Assembly: GCA_963821345.1 (NCBI GenBank)
Contig: CAWGDM010000012.1
Span: 248,001-312,000 of the forward strand
DNA: 64,000 nt
From: WHSW01 sp963821345
GTDB taxonomy: Bacteria > Actinomycetota > Thermoleophilia > Solirubrobacterales > 70-9
Direction of reading: 5' to 3'
Shown here one piece after another: positions 41,034 through 48,354 of this stretch (position 1 is the first letter of the stretch; every line of letters starts with the position of its first letter). A program made the translations under genes and the position numbers. Below the pieces are notes generated by a model. The model was given only the letters and a program-made list of their open reading frames with translations, was not told the origin of the DNA and searched no databases.

Positions 41034-42347
41034 CTAGCCGGGCGACTCCTCCGCCTCGGCCTCCTCGGCGACCAGGGCGTCGATCCGCTCGAGCCGCTCC
41101 TCGAGCGCGGTGACCATCGCGTCAAGCCCGGCGCGGGCCTTGTCCGAGCTGGTCTTGATCCCGGTCATCGCCGAGCGGATCGCCTGCGCCTGCTTCAGCA
41201 GGCTGATCGCCTCGGCGGCGGTGTCACGGACCGCGATCGCGTCGACCCGCAGGTCGCGGTCGCGGGCCATCGCCACCCGCGCCGCGGCGAGCCGGTAGGC
41301 GATCGCGAGCGCGAGCCCGGCGGGCTCGTCGCGGTCGACCGCGACGATCAGCTTGTTGCCCTCGTACTCGGCCAGCTGCTCACGCCCCGAGGGCACGTTC
41401 TCGTCGCCGGCGACGACGAGGACGCCAAAGGACGCCGCCCGCGCCTCGATCGCGGCGTTGAGCTCCGTCCAGGCGGCGTTCTTGCTCAGCCGCTTGTCCT
41501 TGGCCTCGAAGACGATCCGGCCCTGCGCGGACCCCTCGCAGGCGCCGATCTCGACCAGGGTGTCGCCCTTCTTGCCGCCGCCCTCGGCCTGCTCGCCGCC
41601 GGTGTGGGCGGCGAGGTCGCCGCGCGCCGACGCGATCGCCTCGATCGCCTCGTGGACGCGCTCCTCGAAGCTGAACCCCTTGCGGGTCCCGGCCCGCTCG
41701 ACCTCGGCGAGCTCGTGCTCGTGCTCGTCCTTGTCGAGCAGCCGGGCGAGGTTTTCCTTCAGCTCGTGGACCTGCGCCTGCATCGCCCGCGACTGGGTGG
41801 TGTGCGACTCGCGCAGCTTCTCGACCTCGGCGCGATGGCGCTCCTCGGCCTCGAGGACCTTTTGGTTGATCCGCACCTGCACCGCGACCAGCGGGTTGCT
41901 CGGGTCCTCGGCCGTCAGCGTCTGGATCAGCTGCTCGCGCTGCTGGCGGGCCTCACCGGTGACGATCTCCCTGATCTGCGCCTGGACCGAGTCGTTGCGC
42001 TCGGCCCCGAAGGTCGCGGCGATCCGCTCGGCGAGCTCCTCGGAGCCCTCCTCGAGCGTCCCGCCGAGCTTGCGGTCGAGCTCGCCCAGGCCCTGCTCGA
42101 GCTCGCGGCGCACATAGTCGACGTTGACGGCCGTGCCCTCGCTCTCGATCAGCCGGGTGCCGATCTCGATCGCCCGGATGACCGTCTCGGCGGCCGGGCG
42201 GCCCTCCGCCTGCTGCTCGCGCACGACCCTGGCGGCACCGGCGTCGTCGACGGTCAGCGACTCGATCACCAGCCGGTCGCCGAGCGCGCGGACGGTGCCG
42301 TCGCCGGCTTCTTCGAGCGGTAGCTGTGGTCTTTCGGACGCTTCCAT
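41034..42347 (-). CDS. Coiled-coil protein with a restriction-nuclease-like C-terminal domain
   Basis: 437 residues, no membrane segment. Long helical/coiled-coil region about 60-235 (NQKVLEAEERHRAEVEKLRE, later LKENLARLLDKDEHEHEL). Then a domain with GDTLVEIG and IVFEAKDKRLSKNAAWTELN, a D-(x)n-ExK pattern like PD-(D/E)xK nucleases and the DUF2130 group; ASFGVLVVA follows. A C-terminal helical tail is acidic. It could bind or cut DNA, but this is inference from motif only. Its TAG stop lies in the CTAG next to mobile element copy 1. ATG 42347 is nearly back to back with the LOG gene promoter. Confidence 0.65.
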   Translation of the reverse strand: MEASERPQLPLEEAGDGTVRALGDRLVIESLTVDDAGAARVVREQQAEGRPAAETVIRAIEIGTRLIESEGTAVNVDYVRRELEQGLGELDRKLGGTLEEGSEELAERIAATFGAERNDSVQAQIREIVTGEARQQREQLIQTLTAEDPSNPLVAVQVRINQKVLEAEERHRAEVEKLRESHTTQSRAMQAQVHELKENLARLLDKDEHEHELAEVERAGTRKGFSFEERVHEAIEAIASARGDLAAHTGGEQAEGGGKKGDTLVEIGACEGSAQGRIVFEAKDKRLSKNAAWTELNAAIEARAASFGVLVVAGDENVPSGREQLAEYEGNKLIVAVDRDEPAGLALAIAYRLAAARVAMARDRDLRVDAIAVRDTAAEAISLLKQAQAIRSAMTGIKTSSDKARAGLDAMVTALEERLERIDALVAEEAEAEESPG

Positions 42348-42365
42348 GGGAACTTACGAAGGTAG

Positions 42366-42383
42366 TCGCGTCCTCGGACGCGA
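42366..42383. promoter_or_regulatory. Perfect 18-bp palindrome between divergent genes
   Basis: TCGCGTCC-TC-GGACGCGA sits between the coiled-coil gene (start 42347, minus) and the LOG gene (start 42397, plus). It is a candidate operator with no known regulator. Confidence 0.4.
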
Positions 42384-42396
42384 ATCTGACAGTGCG

Positions 42397-43110
42397 ATGA
42401 ACGGCCCGAGCCCCACCGATCCGGTCCCCCCGCCAACCCTCGGTGAGGAGATCATCTGTGCCGAGCAGCCGCGGGTTGCCGCGACCAAGACCGACGCCGA
42501 ACGCCTGGCGTTGATCGACCGCGAGCTGCGCCACGGCTTCGAGACGCTCTCCGACCTGGGTCCCGCCGTCTGCGTTTTCGGCTCCGCCCGAACGCCGGAA
42601 TCGGATCCGCTGTACACGCGCTCACGAGAGATCGGGCGGGCGATCGGCGAGGCCGGGTTCGCGGTGATCACCGGCGGCGGCCCGGGACTGATGGAGGCCG
42701 CCAACCGCGGGGCCCGCGACGCCGGCGCCACCTCGGTCGGGCTCAACATCCTGCTCCCCCACGAGCAGGGCCTGAACCCGTACTGCGACATCTCGCTGAC
42801 CTTCGACTACTTCTTCGTCCGCAAGCTGATGTTCGTGCGCTACTCGCGCTCGATCGTCGTCCTTCCGGGTGGCTACGGGACGCTCGACGAGTTGTTCGAG
42901 GTGATGACCCTGATCCAGACCGGCGAGGCGATCGACCACCCGGTCGTCCTCGTCGGCAGCGACTACTGGTCCGGGCTGCTCGATTGGGTCCGCTCCGCGC
43001 TGCTCGAGGCGGGGCGGATCTCGCCCGACGACTTCGAGATCCCGACGCTCGCCGACTCGACCTCCGAGATCGTCGCCATCGCCTGCGAGGGGACCGAGGT
43101 CGGCGGGTAG
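42397..43110 (+). CDS. LOG family protein (nucleotide 5'-monophosphate phosphoribohydrolase)
   Basis: 237 residues. Signatures: FGSARTPESDPLY, GGGPGLMEAANRGA and VVLPGGYGTLDELFEV, the PGGxGTxxE motif. LOG enzymes remove ribose 5-phosphate from nucleotides, including cytokinin precursors. ATG 42397 is chosen over 42346 because the 17 extra residues are not family-like and would place the start at the divergent gene. The last 148 bases overlap the 3' part of the phospholipase D-like gene on the other strand. Confidence 0.88.
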   Translation: MNGPSPTDPVPPPTLGEEIICAEQPRVAATKTDAERLALIDRELRHGFETLSDLGPAVCVFGSARTPESDPLYTRSREIGRAIGEAGFAVITGGGPGLMEAANRGARDAGATSVGLNILLPHEQGLNPYCDISLTFDYFFVRKLMFVRYSRSIVVLPGGYGTLDELFEVMTLIQTGEAIDHPVVLVGSDYWSGLLDWVRSALLEAGRISPDDFEIPTLADSTSEIVAIACEGTEVGG

Positions 43111-44126
43111 CGGGCGCGGACCGCGTCGACGAAGGCCGCCATCCGCTCGGCCAGCGCCGGGTCGAAGATCTCGAGCACGTTCTCGGCGTTGCGCTCGCCC
43201 GACCGCGAGAGGTTGAAGGAGCCGACGAAGGCGGTGTCGTCGGCGACCGTGACCTTTGCGTGCATGAAGTCGTGGACGGTCCCGGGCCCCCAGGGGGTCG
43301 ACGGCTTGCCCGAGAACGGCAGCAGGCTGAGCGCCTTCGCCAGCAACGGGATCTTCCAGGCCGAGACCCCGTTGTCGGCCCACTGGCCGTAGACGGCGTC
43401 GGTCTGCGGCTCGTCGATCACGCCGGCGATGTCGACCCCGCCGCGCCCTCCGAGCTCGGCCAGAGTGGCGAGGATCGGCGCCGAGGTGATCACCGGCGAG
43501 GCGATCCGCACCCGCCGCCGCGCGCAGGCGATCGCGGTCGCGATCCGCTGCGACAGCTCCTCGCCGTGGCCGGGTGTGAACCATGGGCGGACCGTGCGCC
43601 CGCCCTCGAGCTCGATCGTCCGCGGCTCCACCCGCCCCGAACGCTCGACGTCGCGGCGCTCCCACAGCTCCTCGAAGTTCGCCAGGTAGGCCGCCGCCAG
43701 CGGTTCGGAATCGAGCGCCACGACTACGTTCTCCTGCCGCGTCCACGAGTCGGTGGTCCAGTTCATCGACCCGGTCCAGATCGACTCGCCGTCGCGGACG
43801 ACGTACTTGTGGTGCATCAGGTCGGGGATCCCGGGGACGCCGCGGTCGTCGATCGGCAGCTCGTGCAAGAGCTCCGGCCTGGTGCTCGGCGGCGGCTGGA
43901 TCCGCGGCGGGCGGCTCGAGTCGACGTTGTAGAGCAGCCGCACCTTGACGCCGCGTTCGCTCGCCGCGCGGAGCTCGCCCGCGATCAGATCCCCGGGCCC
44001 TCCGGGCAGGCGAACGTCGTACAGGGCCAGCTCCAGCGTCCGCTGCGCGGGGCGTAGGAAGGCGGCCAGCCAGGCGGCGACCTGGTCGGCCGTCTGGCCC
44101 CCGTCGGTGAGCTCGTGAACCTCCAT
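42963..44126 (-). CDS. Phospholipase D-like (HKD) family protein
   Basis: 387 residues with two PLD repeats: HHKYVVRDGESIWTGSMNWT near 105-124 and HAKVTVADDTAFVGSFNLS near 290-308, each with the H-x-K-x4-D core. No signal peptide. PLD-fold enzymes of this size include phospholipases, nucleases and cardiolipin synthase-like proteins. The domain ends around residue 342; the last 45 residues are low-complexity and overlap the LOG gene antisense, so they may be dispensable. ATG 44126 has GGGGGG upstream. Confidence 0.82.
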   Translation of the reverse strand: MEVHELTDGGQTADQVAAWLAAFLRPAQRTLELALYDVRLPGGPGDLIAGELRAASERGVKVRLLYNVDSSRPPRIQPPPSTRPELLHELPIDDRGVPGIPDLMHHKYVVRDGESIWTGSMNWTTDSWTRQENVVVALDSEPLAAAYLANFEELWERRDVERSGRVEPRTIELEGGRTVRPWFTPGHGEELSQRIATAIACARRRVRIASPVITSAPILATLAELGGRGGVDIAGVIDEPQTDAVYGQWADNGVSAWKIPLLAKALSLLPFSGKPSTPWGPGTVHDFMHAKVTVADDTAFVGSFNLSRSGERNAENVLEIFDPALAERMAAFVDAVRARYPPTSVPSQAMATISEVESASVGISKSSGEIRPASSSAERTQSSSPDQ

Positions 44127-44189
44127 CCCCCCTGGTTTCTATCGCGTAGCATCCGCCGCCCCACAAACCGACCCGACAGGAGTGGACCC

Positions 44190-45458
44190 TTGGCCGTAGA
44201 CGTGACCGAAGTCTCGAAGCTCGACGTGGAGCCCGGAACGCTGCCCGCGACGATGGCGGCGTGGGTAATCCGCCAGGAGCGCGAGGGCGAGCCCAAGGAC
44301 GCCTTCCAGCTCGAGCAGATCGAGGTTCCCGAGCCCGGCGCGTTCGAGGTGATCGTGCGGGTGATGGCCGCCGGCGTCAACTTCAACAACGTCTGGGCGG
44401 CGCTCGGTAAGCCGGTCTCGGTCTTCAACTACGGTGACCACCCCGAGTACGGCCACCACATCGGCGGCTCCGACGCCTCGGGGATCGTCTGGAAGGTCGG
44501 CGAGGGCGTCACCCGCTGGAAGCCGGGCGACGAGGTCGTGATCCACTGCAACCAGGCCTCCTACGAGGACGTCGAGGTCCACGGACTCGACCCGATGGCG
44601 GCGCCGAGCCAGGAGATCTGGGGCTATGAGACCACTTGGGGCTCGTTCGCCCAGTTCACCAAGGTCCAGGCTCAGCAGTTGCTCGCCAAGCCGCCCAATC
44701 TCTCCTGGGTCGAGTCCTCGGCCTACGGGCTCACCTACTTCACCGCCTACCGGATGCTGTTCGACCGCTGCAAGCTGCAGGCCGGCCACAACGTGCTGAT
44801 CTGGGGCGCCGCCGGCGGCCTCGGCGTGTTCGCGACCCAGCTCTGCAAGGCCGCGGGGGCGAACGCGGTCGGCGTCGTCTCGTCCGACGAGAAGGGCGAG
44901 CTGGTCAAGCAGCTGGGCGCCGTCGACTACATCAACCGCGCCGAGTTCGGCGGGATGATGCGGACCGACGCCAACCACCCGGCAGCCGACCCGGCCGCCG
45001 ACAAGGAGCGCTTCAAGGCCTCGCGCGGGTTCGCCAAGCGGGTCAAGGAGATCCTCGGTGACGCGCCCGACATCGTCTTCGAGCACGTCGGGCAGGCGAC
45101 CTTCCCGACCTCGGTGTTCACGGTGAAGCCGTTCGGCAAGGTCGTGATCTGCGGCGCCACCTCGGGCTACAACCTCGACTTCGACGTCCGCTATCTGTGG
45201 ATGAAGCAGAAGGAGATCCTCGGCTCGCACTTCGCGAACGCCTACGAGTGCATGCGCGCGAACCAGCTGATGGCCGAGGGCAAGGTGCGCCCGGTGCTCT
45301 CCGAGGCGATGGACTTCGACGGCGTCCCCGAGGCGCACCAGATGCTGCACGAGAACCGCCACGCGGGCAAGATCACGATCCGCGTCGGCGCCACGAACAA
45401 CGAAGAGGGCAAGCAGGAGGACGGCCCGGGCGCGATCTGGGCCGAGGTCGGCGCATAG
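44190..45458 (+). CDS. ccr: Crotonyl-CoA carboxylase/reductase
   Basis: 422 residues, MDR family. Shows AAGVNFNNVWAALGKPVSVF, GSDASGIVWKVGEGV, EIWGYETTWGSFAQF and the coenzyme loop IWGAAGGLGVFATQLCKAAG; MKQKEILGSHFANAYE is typical of Ccr. It reduces and carboxylates crotonyl-CoA with CO2 and NADPH to ethylmalonyl-CoA, the committed step of the ethylmalonyl-CoA pathway. TTG 44190 is chosen: AGGAG lies 7 nt upstream and the protein begins as in known Ccr sequences. Other pathway genes follow at 48355, 55549, 57878 and 60103. Confidence 0.94.
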   Translation: MAVDVTEVSKLDVEPGTLPATMAAWVIRQEREGEPKDAFQLEQIEVPEPGAFEVIVRVMAAGVNFNNVWAALGKPVSVFNYGDHPEYGHHIGGSDASGIVWKVGEGVTRWKPGDEVVIHCNQASYEDVEVHGLDPMAAPSQEIWGYETTWGSFAQFTKVQAQQLLAKPPNLSWVESSAYGLTYFTAYRMLFDRCKLQAGHNVLIWGAAGGLGVFATQLCKAAGANAVGVVSSDEKGELVKQLGAVDYINRAEFGGMMRTDANHPAADPAADKERFKASRGFAKRVKEILGDAPDIVFEHVGQATFPTSVFTVKPFGKVVICGATSGYNLDFDVRYLWMKQKEILGSHFANAYECMRANQLMAEGKVRPVLSEAMDFDGVPEAHQMLHENRHAGKITIRVGATNNEEGKQEDGPGAIWAEVGA

Positions 45459-45461
45459 CGT

Positions 45462-45467
45462 TAGGGT
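45462..45467 (+). promoter_or_regulatory. -10 box for leaderless small gene
   Basis: TAGGGT, 8 nt before ATG 45476, just after the ccr stop. Confidence 0.45.
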
Positions 45468-45475
45468 TCCGCGTG

Positions 45476-45799
45476 ATGGCCGAAGAGGTCCACTACATCG
45501 AGTGGCACGTGACGCCCTGGCGGCGTGACCGCTTCCTCGAGATCTGGCGCCCGGCGCTCGACCGGGCGCTCGCCTACGGCGCCAAGGCTGCGTTTCTGAC
45601 CCGCAACGAGGACGACACCCTGCACATCCGCCAGCTGACCGTCTGGGAGAGCCGCGCCGACCACGAGCGCTGGTGGTTCAGCGACGAACTCTCGGCGCTG
45701 CGCCAGGAGATGCTCCCCTACTACCACAAGCCGGTCGACCAGCATTGGCACGCCCGGGTCGCCGAGGCGACCCTGTCCACCAACGGCTCCGCGGCTTAG
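45476..45799 (+). CDS. Small dimeric alpha-beta barrel-like protein
   Basis: 107 residues. The pattern VHYIEWHVTPWRRDRFLEIW, then AFLTRNEDDTLHIRQLTVWE and ERWWFSDELSALRQEML resembles antibiotic-biosynthesis-monooxygenase/EthD-like ferredoxin folds, but no catalytic residues are diagnostic. Aromatic and His-rich (HKPVDQHWH near the end). It follows ccr by 17 nt with its own -10, and overlaps the LysR stop by 4 nt (TTAG), convergently. Confidence 0.6.
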   Translation: MAEEVHYIEWHVTPWRRDRFLEIWRPALDRALAYGAKAAFLTRNEDDTLHIRQLTVWESRADHERWWFSDELSALRQEMLPYYHKPVDQHWHARVAEATLSTNGSAA

Positions 45800-46731
45800 G
45801 CCGCCAACCGCAGCTCGGCGCTGCGCCGCTCGAACGCGGCCCCGACCTCGACCAGGGTCGCGAGCATCGCCTCGGTCGCCGGCGACCGTGAGCCCTCCTG
45901 GCGGGTGACCGCCCAGACGCGCCGGCCGGGCGCCGGCGGGTCGGTTGCCCGGACGGCGAGCCCCGCGTGCAGCGTCTCGAGCGCCAGGTCGGGTAGCAGG
46001 GTGACCCCGAGCCCGGCGGCGATGAACCCCTGCATGACGTGGTAGTCGTCGGTCTCGAAGCCGATCTTTGGCTCGAACCCGGCTTCGCGGCAGGCGCTGA
46101 CCACGATCTCGCCGCAGGTGCTCGGCAGCGTGCCGCATAGCCACTCCTCGTCGGCAAGGCCGGCCAGCGGGACGACCTCCCGCTCGGCGAGCTCGTGGTT
46201 GGCCGGCAGGGCCAGATGCAGCGTCTCGGCGAGCACCAGGGTGCGCTCGAGGTCGCGTTCCTCGGGCGCCGAGACCGAGGGGTAGTCGAAGGTCAGCGCC
46301 AGGTCGAGCTCACCGGCACGAAGCAGGGGAATCGAGTCCTCTGGCTCCGCGTCGGCGACCTTCAGCGCCACGCCGGGATGGCGGCCGTGGAAGAGCGAGA
46401 CCGCGTCGACCAGCACCGTCGCGCTGGCGCTGGGGAAGCTCGCCACCCGCAGCGCGCCGCCGTCGAGCCCGGCGATCGCAGATAGTTCGCGCTCGGCCTC
46501 GTCGAGCCGCGCGATCGCCGCCTCGGCGTGCGAGACCAGGACCCGCCCCGCATCGGTCAGCTTCGGGCCCTCGCGGGTGCGGTCGAGGAGCTTCATCCCG
46601 ACCTCGCGCTCGAGCGTCGCCACCTGCTGGCTGATCGCCGACTGCGACAGGTACAGCGCCTCACCGGCGGCCGAGAACGACCCTCTGGCGGCGACCTCGC
46701 GCAGGATGTTCAGCCGCTTCACGTCGAGCAT
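45796..46731 (-). CDS. LysR-family transcriptional regulator
   Basis: 311 residues. N-terminal winged helix: LNILREVAARGSFSAAGEAL, then YLSQSAISQQVATLEREVG (about 6-45). Effector domain from about 90 on. ATG 46731 is directly preceded by an inverted repeat TAGCTGA-N5-TCAGCTA (46732-46750), so it likely represses itself. Candidate targets are the divergent gene at 46801 or the convergent one at 45476; ccr lies just beyond. Confidence 0.9.
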   Translation of the reverse strand: MLDVKRLNILREVAARGSFSAAGEALYLSQSAISQQVATLEREVGMKLLDRTREGPKLTDAGRVLVSHAEAAIARLDEAERELSAIAGLDGGALRVASFPSASATVLVDAVSLFHGRHPGVALKVADAEPEDSIPLLRAGELDLALTFDYPSVSAPEERDLERTLVLAETLHLALPANHELAEREVVPLAGLADEEWLCGTLPSTCGEIVVSACREAGFEPKIGFETDDYHVMQGFIAAGLGVTLLPDLALETLHAGLAVRATDPPAPGRRVWAVTRQEGSRSPATEAMLATLVEVGAAFERRSAELRLAA

Positions 46732-46750
46732 TAGCTGAGCTTATCAGCTA
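46732..46750. promoter_or_regulatory. LysR-type operator abutting the lysR start codon
   Basis: TAGCTGA (46732-46738) and TCAGCTA (46744-46750) form a 7-bp inverted repeat with 5-nt spacer next to the regulator ATG; one more AGCTA half-site lies at 46755-46759. Confidence 0.5.
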
Positions 46751-46800
46751 GGCCAGCTATCCATGTTGCGCTAATGCGTTGATCGCGCGATCCTCGGGCC

Positions 46801-47160
46801 ATGACCACTCGGACCACAGAGAACGCCTCGATCGTCATCCGCCCCCTCAGCGCCGGCGAAACCGATCGACGGGCGCTTGCCGATCTCGCCCAGCGCGATT
46901 CCCGGAGACCCCTCGCGGGCCCGGTTCTGGGCGCCGAGGTCGACGGTCGGCTGCTGGCGGCGATCTCGCTGGCCGGCGGCGATCTGATCGCGGACCCGTT
47001 CAAGCCGACGAGCGAGCTGCGCGCGATGCTGAAGCTGCGCGCGGCTCAGTTGGCCCAGGGCGGCCGCCCGCGCCGGCGATCCCGGGGCATCTTTGGCCGG
47101 CCCGCCCGCCCGGCGGTCGGCGGCTCGCCCGCGGGCGAGATCATCGCGCTTCAGCGCTGA
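46801..47160 (+). CDS. Small basic protein of unknown function
   Basis: 119 residues. Central LGAEVDGRLLAAISLAGGDL and ADPFKPTSELRAMLKLRAAQL look like the last strands and helix of a GNAT-like fold; the tail is Arg/Gly-rich. Such proteins are common, uncharacterised, in actinobacteria. ATG 46801, divergent from the LysR gene with the inverted repeat between. Confidence 0.6.
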   Translation: MTTRTTENASIVIRPLSAGETDRRALADLAQRDSRRPLAGPVLGAEVDGRLLAAISLAGGDLIADPFKPTSELRAMLKLRAAQLAQGGRPRRRSRGIFGRPARPAVGGSPAGEIIALQR

Positions 47161-47202
47161 GCCACGCGCGGAAGGGTTTCCCGCACCGTATGTCGATCGC
47201 GG

Positions 47203-47424
47203 CTAGTGGCTCTCGAGCGGGGCCAGCGTCAGCCCGGCCTCGTCGAGCTGCTGCCAGTAGAGCTCGGCGGGCTCACGTGGGCCGGCCCAGACGATCGCCT
47301 GGCCGGAGGTGTGCACGCGGTTCGCCAGCGCGTGCCCCTGGTCGAGCGTCACCCCCGGGATCACCCGGGCCAGGGTCGACGCGACGTGATCGAAGGTGTT
47401 GTGGTCGTCGTTGAGGACGATCAC
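47203..47424 (-). CDS. clpS: ClpS-like adaptor of the Clp protease
   Basis: At least 73 residues. VIVLNDDHNTFDHVASTLAR is the ClpS core with NDD-H, and GHALANRVHTSGQAIVWAGP follows. It would bind N-end rule substrates and ClpA/ClpC. Related proteins start about 20 residues earlier. In this frame similarity-like sequence extends back to about 47493, but no ATG, GTG or TTG is available, only an ATC at 47493. GTG 47424 would begin inside the first strand. Either a rare start, an upstream base error or a short version. Confidence 0.72.
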   Translation of the reverse strand: MIVLNDDHNTFDHVASTLARVIPGVTLDQGHALANRVHTSGQAIVWAGPREPAELYWQQLDEAGLTLAPLESH

Positions 47425-47516
47425 CTGCCAGCTGCCGCCGAGCCCGTCGCCGGGACCCGCGCTTCGTGGCCGCTCGATCGTCTCGGTTGAGATCGCCGAC
47501 CCCCGGGTCGCCGGGC

Positions 47517-48200
47517 CTAGGGCTCCGGGACCGAGACCGCAATCCGCTTGAAGGTGCCGACCACGGTCTTGTCCTTGTTGGCCTGGCTGCCGATCGCGAA
47601 GCGCACCTTGCGCCCCTGGACCTGGCCGGGGTTGGAGTCGCTGACCTTGGCGATCTCCTTGCCGTTCACCTTGGCGGTGATCTGCGCGCCGGTGGCAATG
47701 ATCTCGATCCGGTTGCGCTCGTTGATCTTCTTGATCGCGTCGCTCTTGCCCTTCTTGGGAAAGCCCCCGCCCGACGGACCACGGCGGATTTCGAAGCGCT
47801 GCTTCTGGGGGAAGATCCGTAGCGAGTAGCCGGTGTTGCTGCCGCCCGCGCGCACGGTCGCCTCGATGAAGGCGCCCCCGCGGACCGACTTCGGCGTCTC
47901 CTTGAGGATCTTGCCCTCGACCGACACGCCCTGGTTGGGCAGCTCGTCGTCACCTTGGACCGGGACGCGGAACGAGCACGTGGTCGGGCTCTTCTTCACC
48001 GAGGCGAGCATCACCTTGCTCTTCTCGCGGTACTTCTTGTCGCAGCGCTTGCCGCCGCCCGCGCGCAGGATTTCGTTGAACTCACCCTGGGTCGACATGT
48101 CGTTGGAGTAGACGGTGACCTCGGCGAGCGCGGTCGCCGCGCCGACACCGAGGACGGCGAGGGCGGTTGCGAGGGCTATGCGTGGGCGCGGAAAGCTCAT
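47517..48200 (-). CDS. Secreted beta-sandwich protein (LamG/DUF1080-like)
   Basis: About 227 residues. The hydrophobic N terminus (RIALATALAVLGVGAATALA) is a signal peptide. The rest is strand-rich with EATVRAGGSNTGYSLRIF, INERNRIEIIATGAQITAKV and VRFAIGSQANKDKTVVGTFK, the pattern of concanavalin-like (LamG, DUF1080) sandwiches. Lys-rich. ATG 48200 is chosen so the signal peptide begins normally; a TACCCT box (48217-48212 on the minus strand) is 11 nt upstream. Confidence 0.65.
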   Translation of the reverse strand: MSFPRPRIALATALAVLGVGAATALAEVTVYSNDMSTQGEFNEILRAGGGKRCDKKYREKSKVMLASVKKSPTTCSFRVPVQGDDELPNQGVSVEGKILKETPKSVRGGAFIEATVRAGGSNTGYSLRIFPQKQRFEIRRGPSGGGFPKKGKSDAIKKINERNRIEIIATGAQITAKVNGKEIAKVSDSNPGQVQGRKVRFAIGSQANKDKTVVGTFKRIAVSVPEP

Positions 48201-48354
48201 GATCAAGCGGCAGGGTAGCCGCTGAACTACCTTCAACACAGCGGCGGCCCGTTAGCTGCGGGCGCGCGCTTGCAAGTCGCGCTCCAGGCCCAGCCACGGC
48301 TGGTCGGGCGGCGTCGCCTGGATCAACGCCGCCGCTACCTGGGACAATGCAGCC

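Noticed and set aside
40874..41113. ORFs running out of the two element copies (from 40874 and 59240)
   Set aside because: The shared part has no protein-like constraint: substitutions and an indel between copies break the frame while keeping base pairs.
48201..48354. Cobalamin riboswitch before the B12-dependent mutase
   Set aside because: The 154-base gap has no B12-box-like sequence and the gene appears leaderless.
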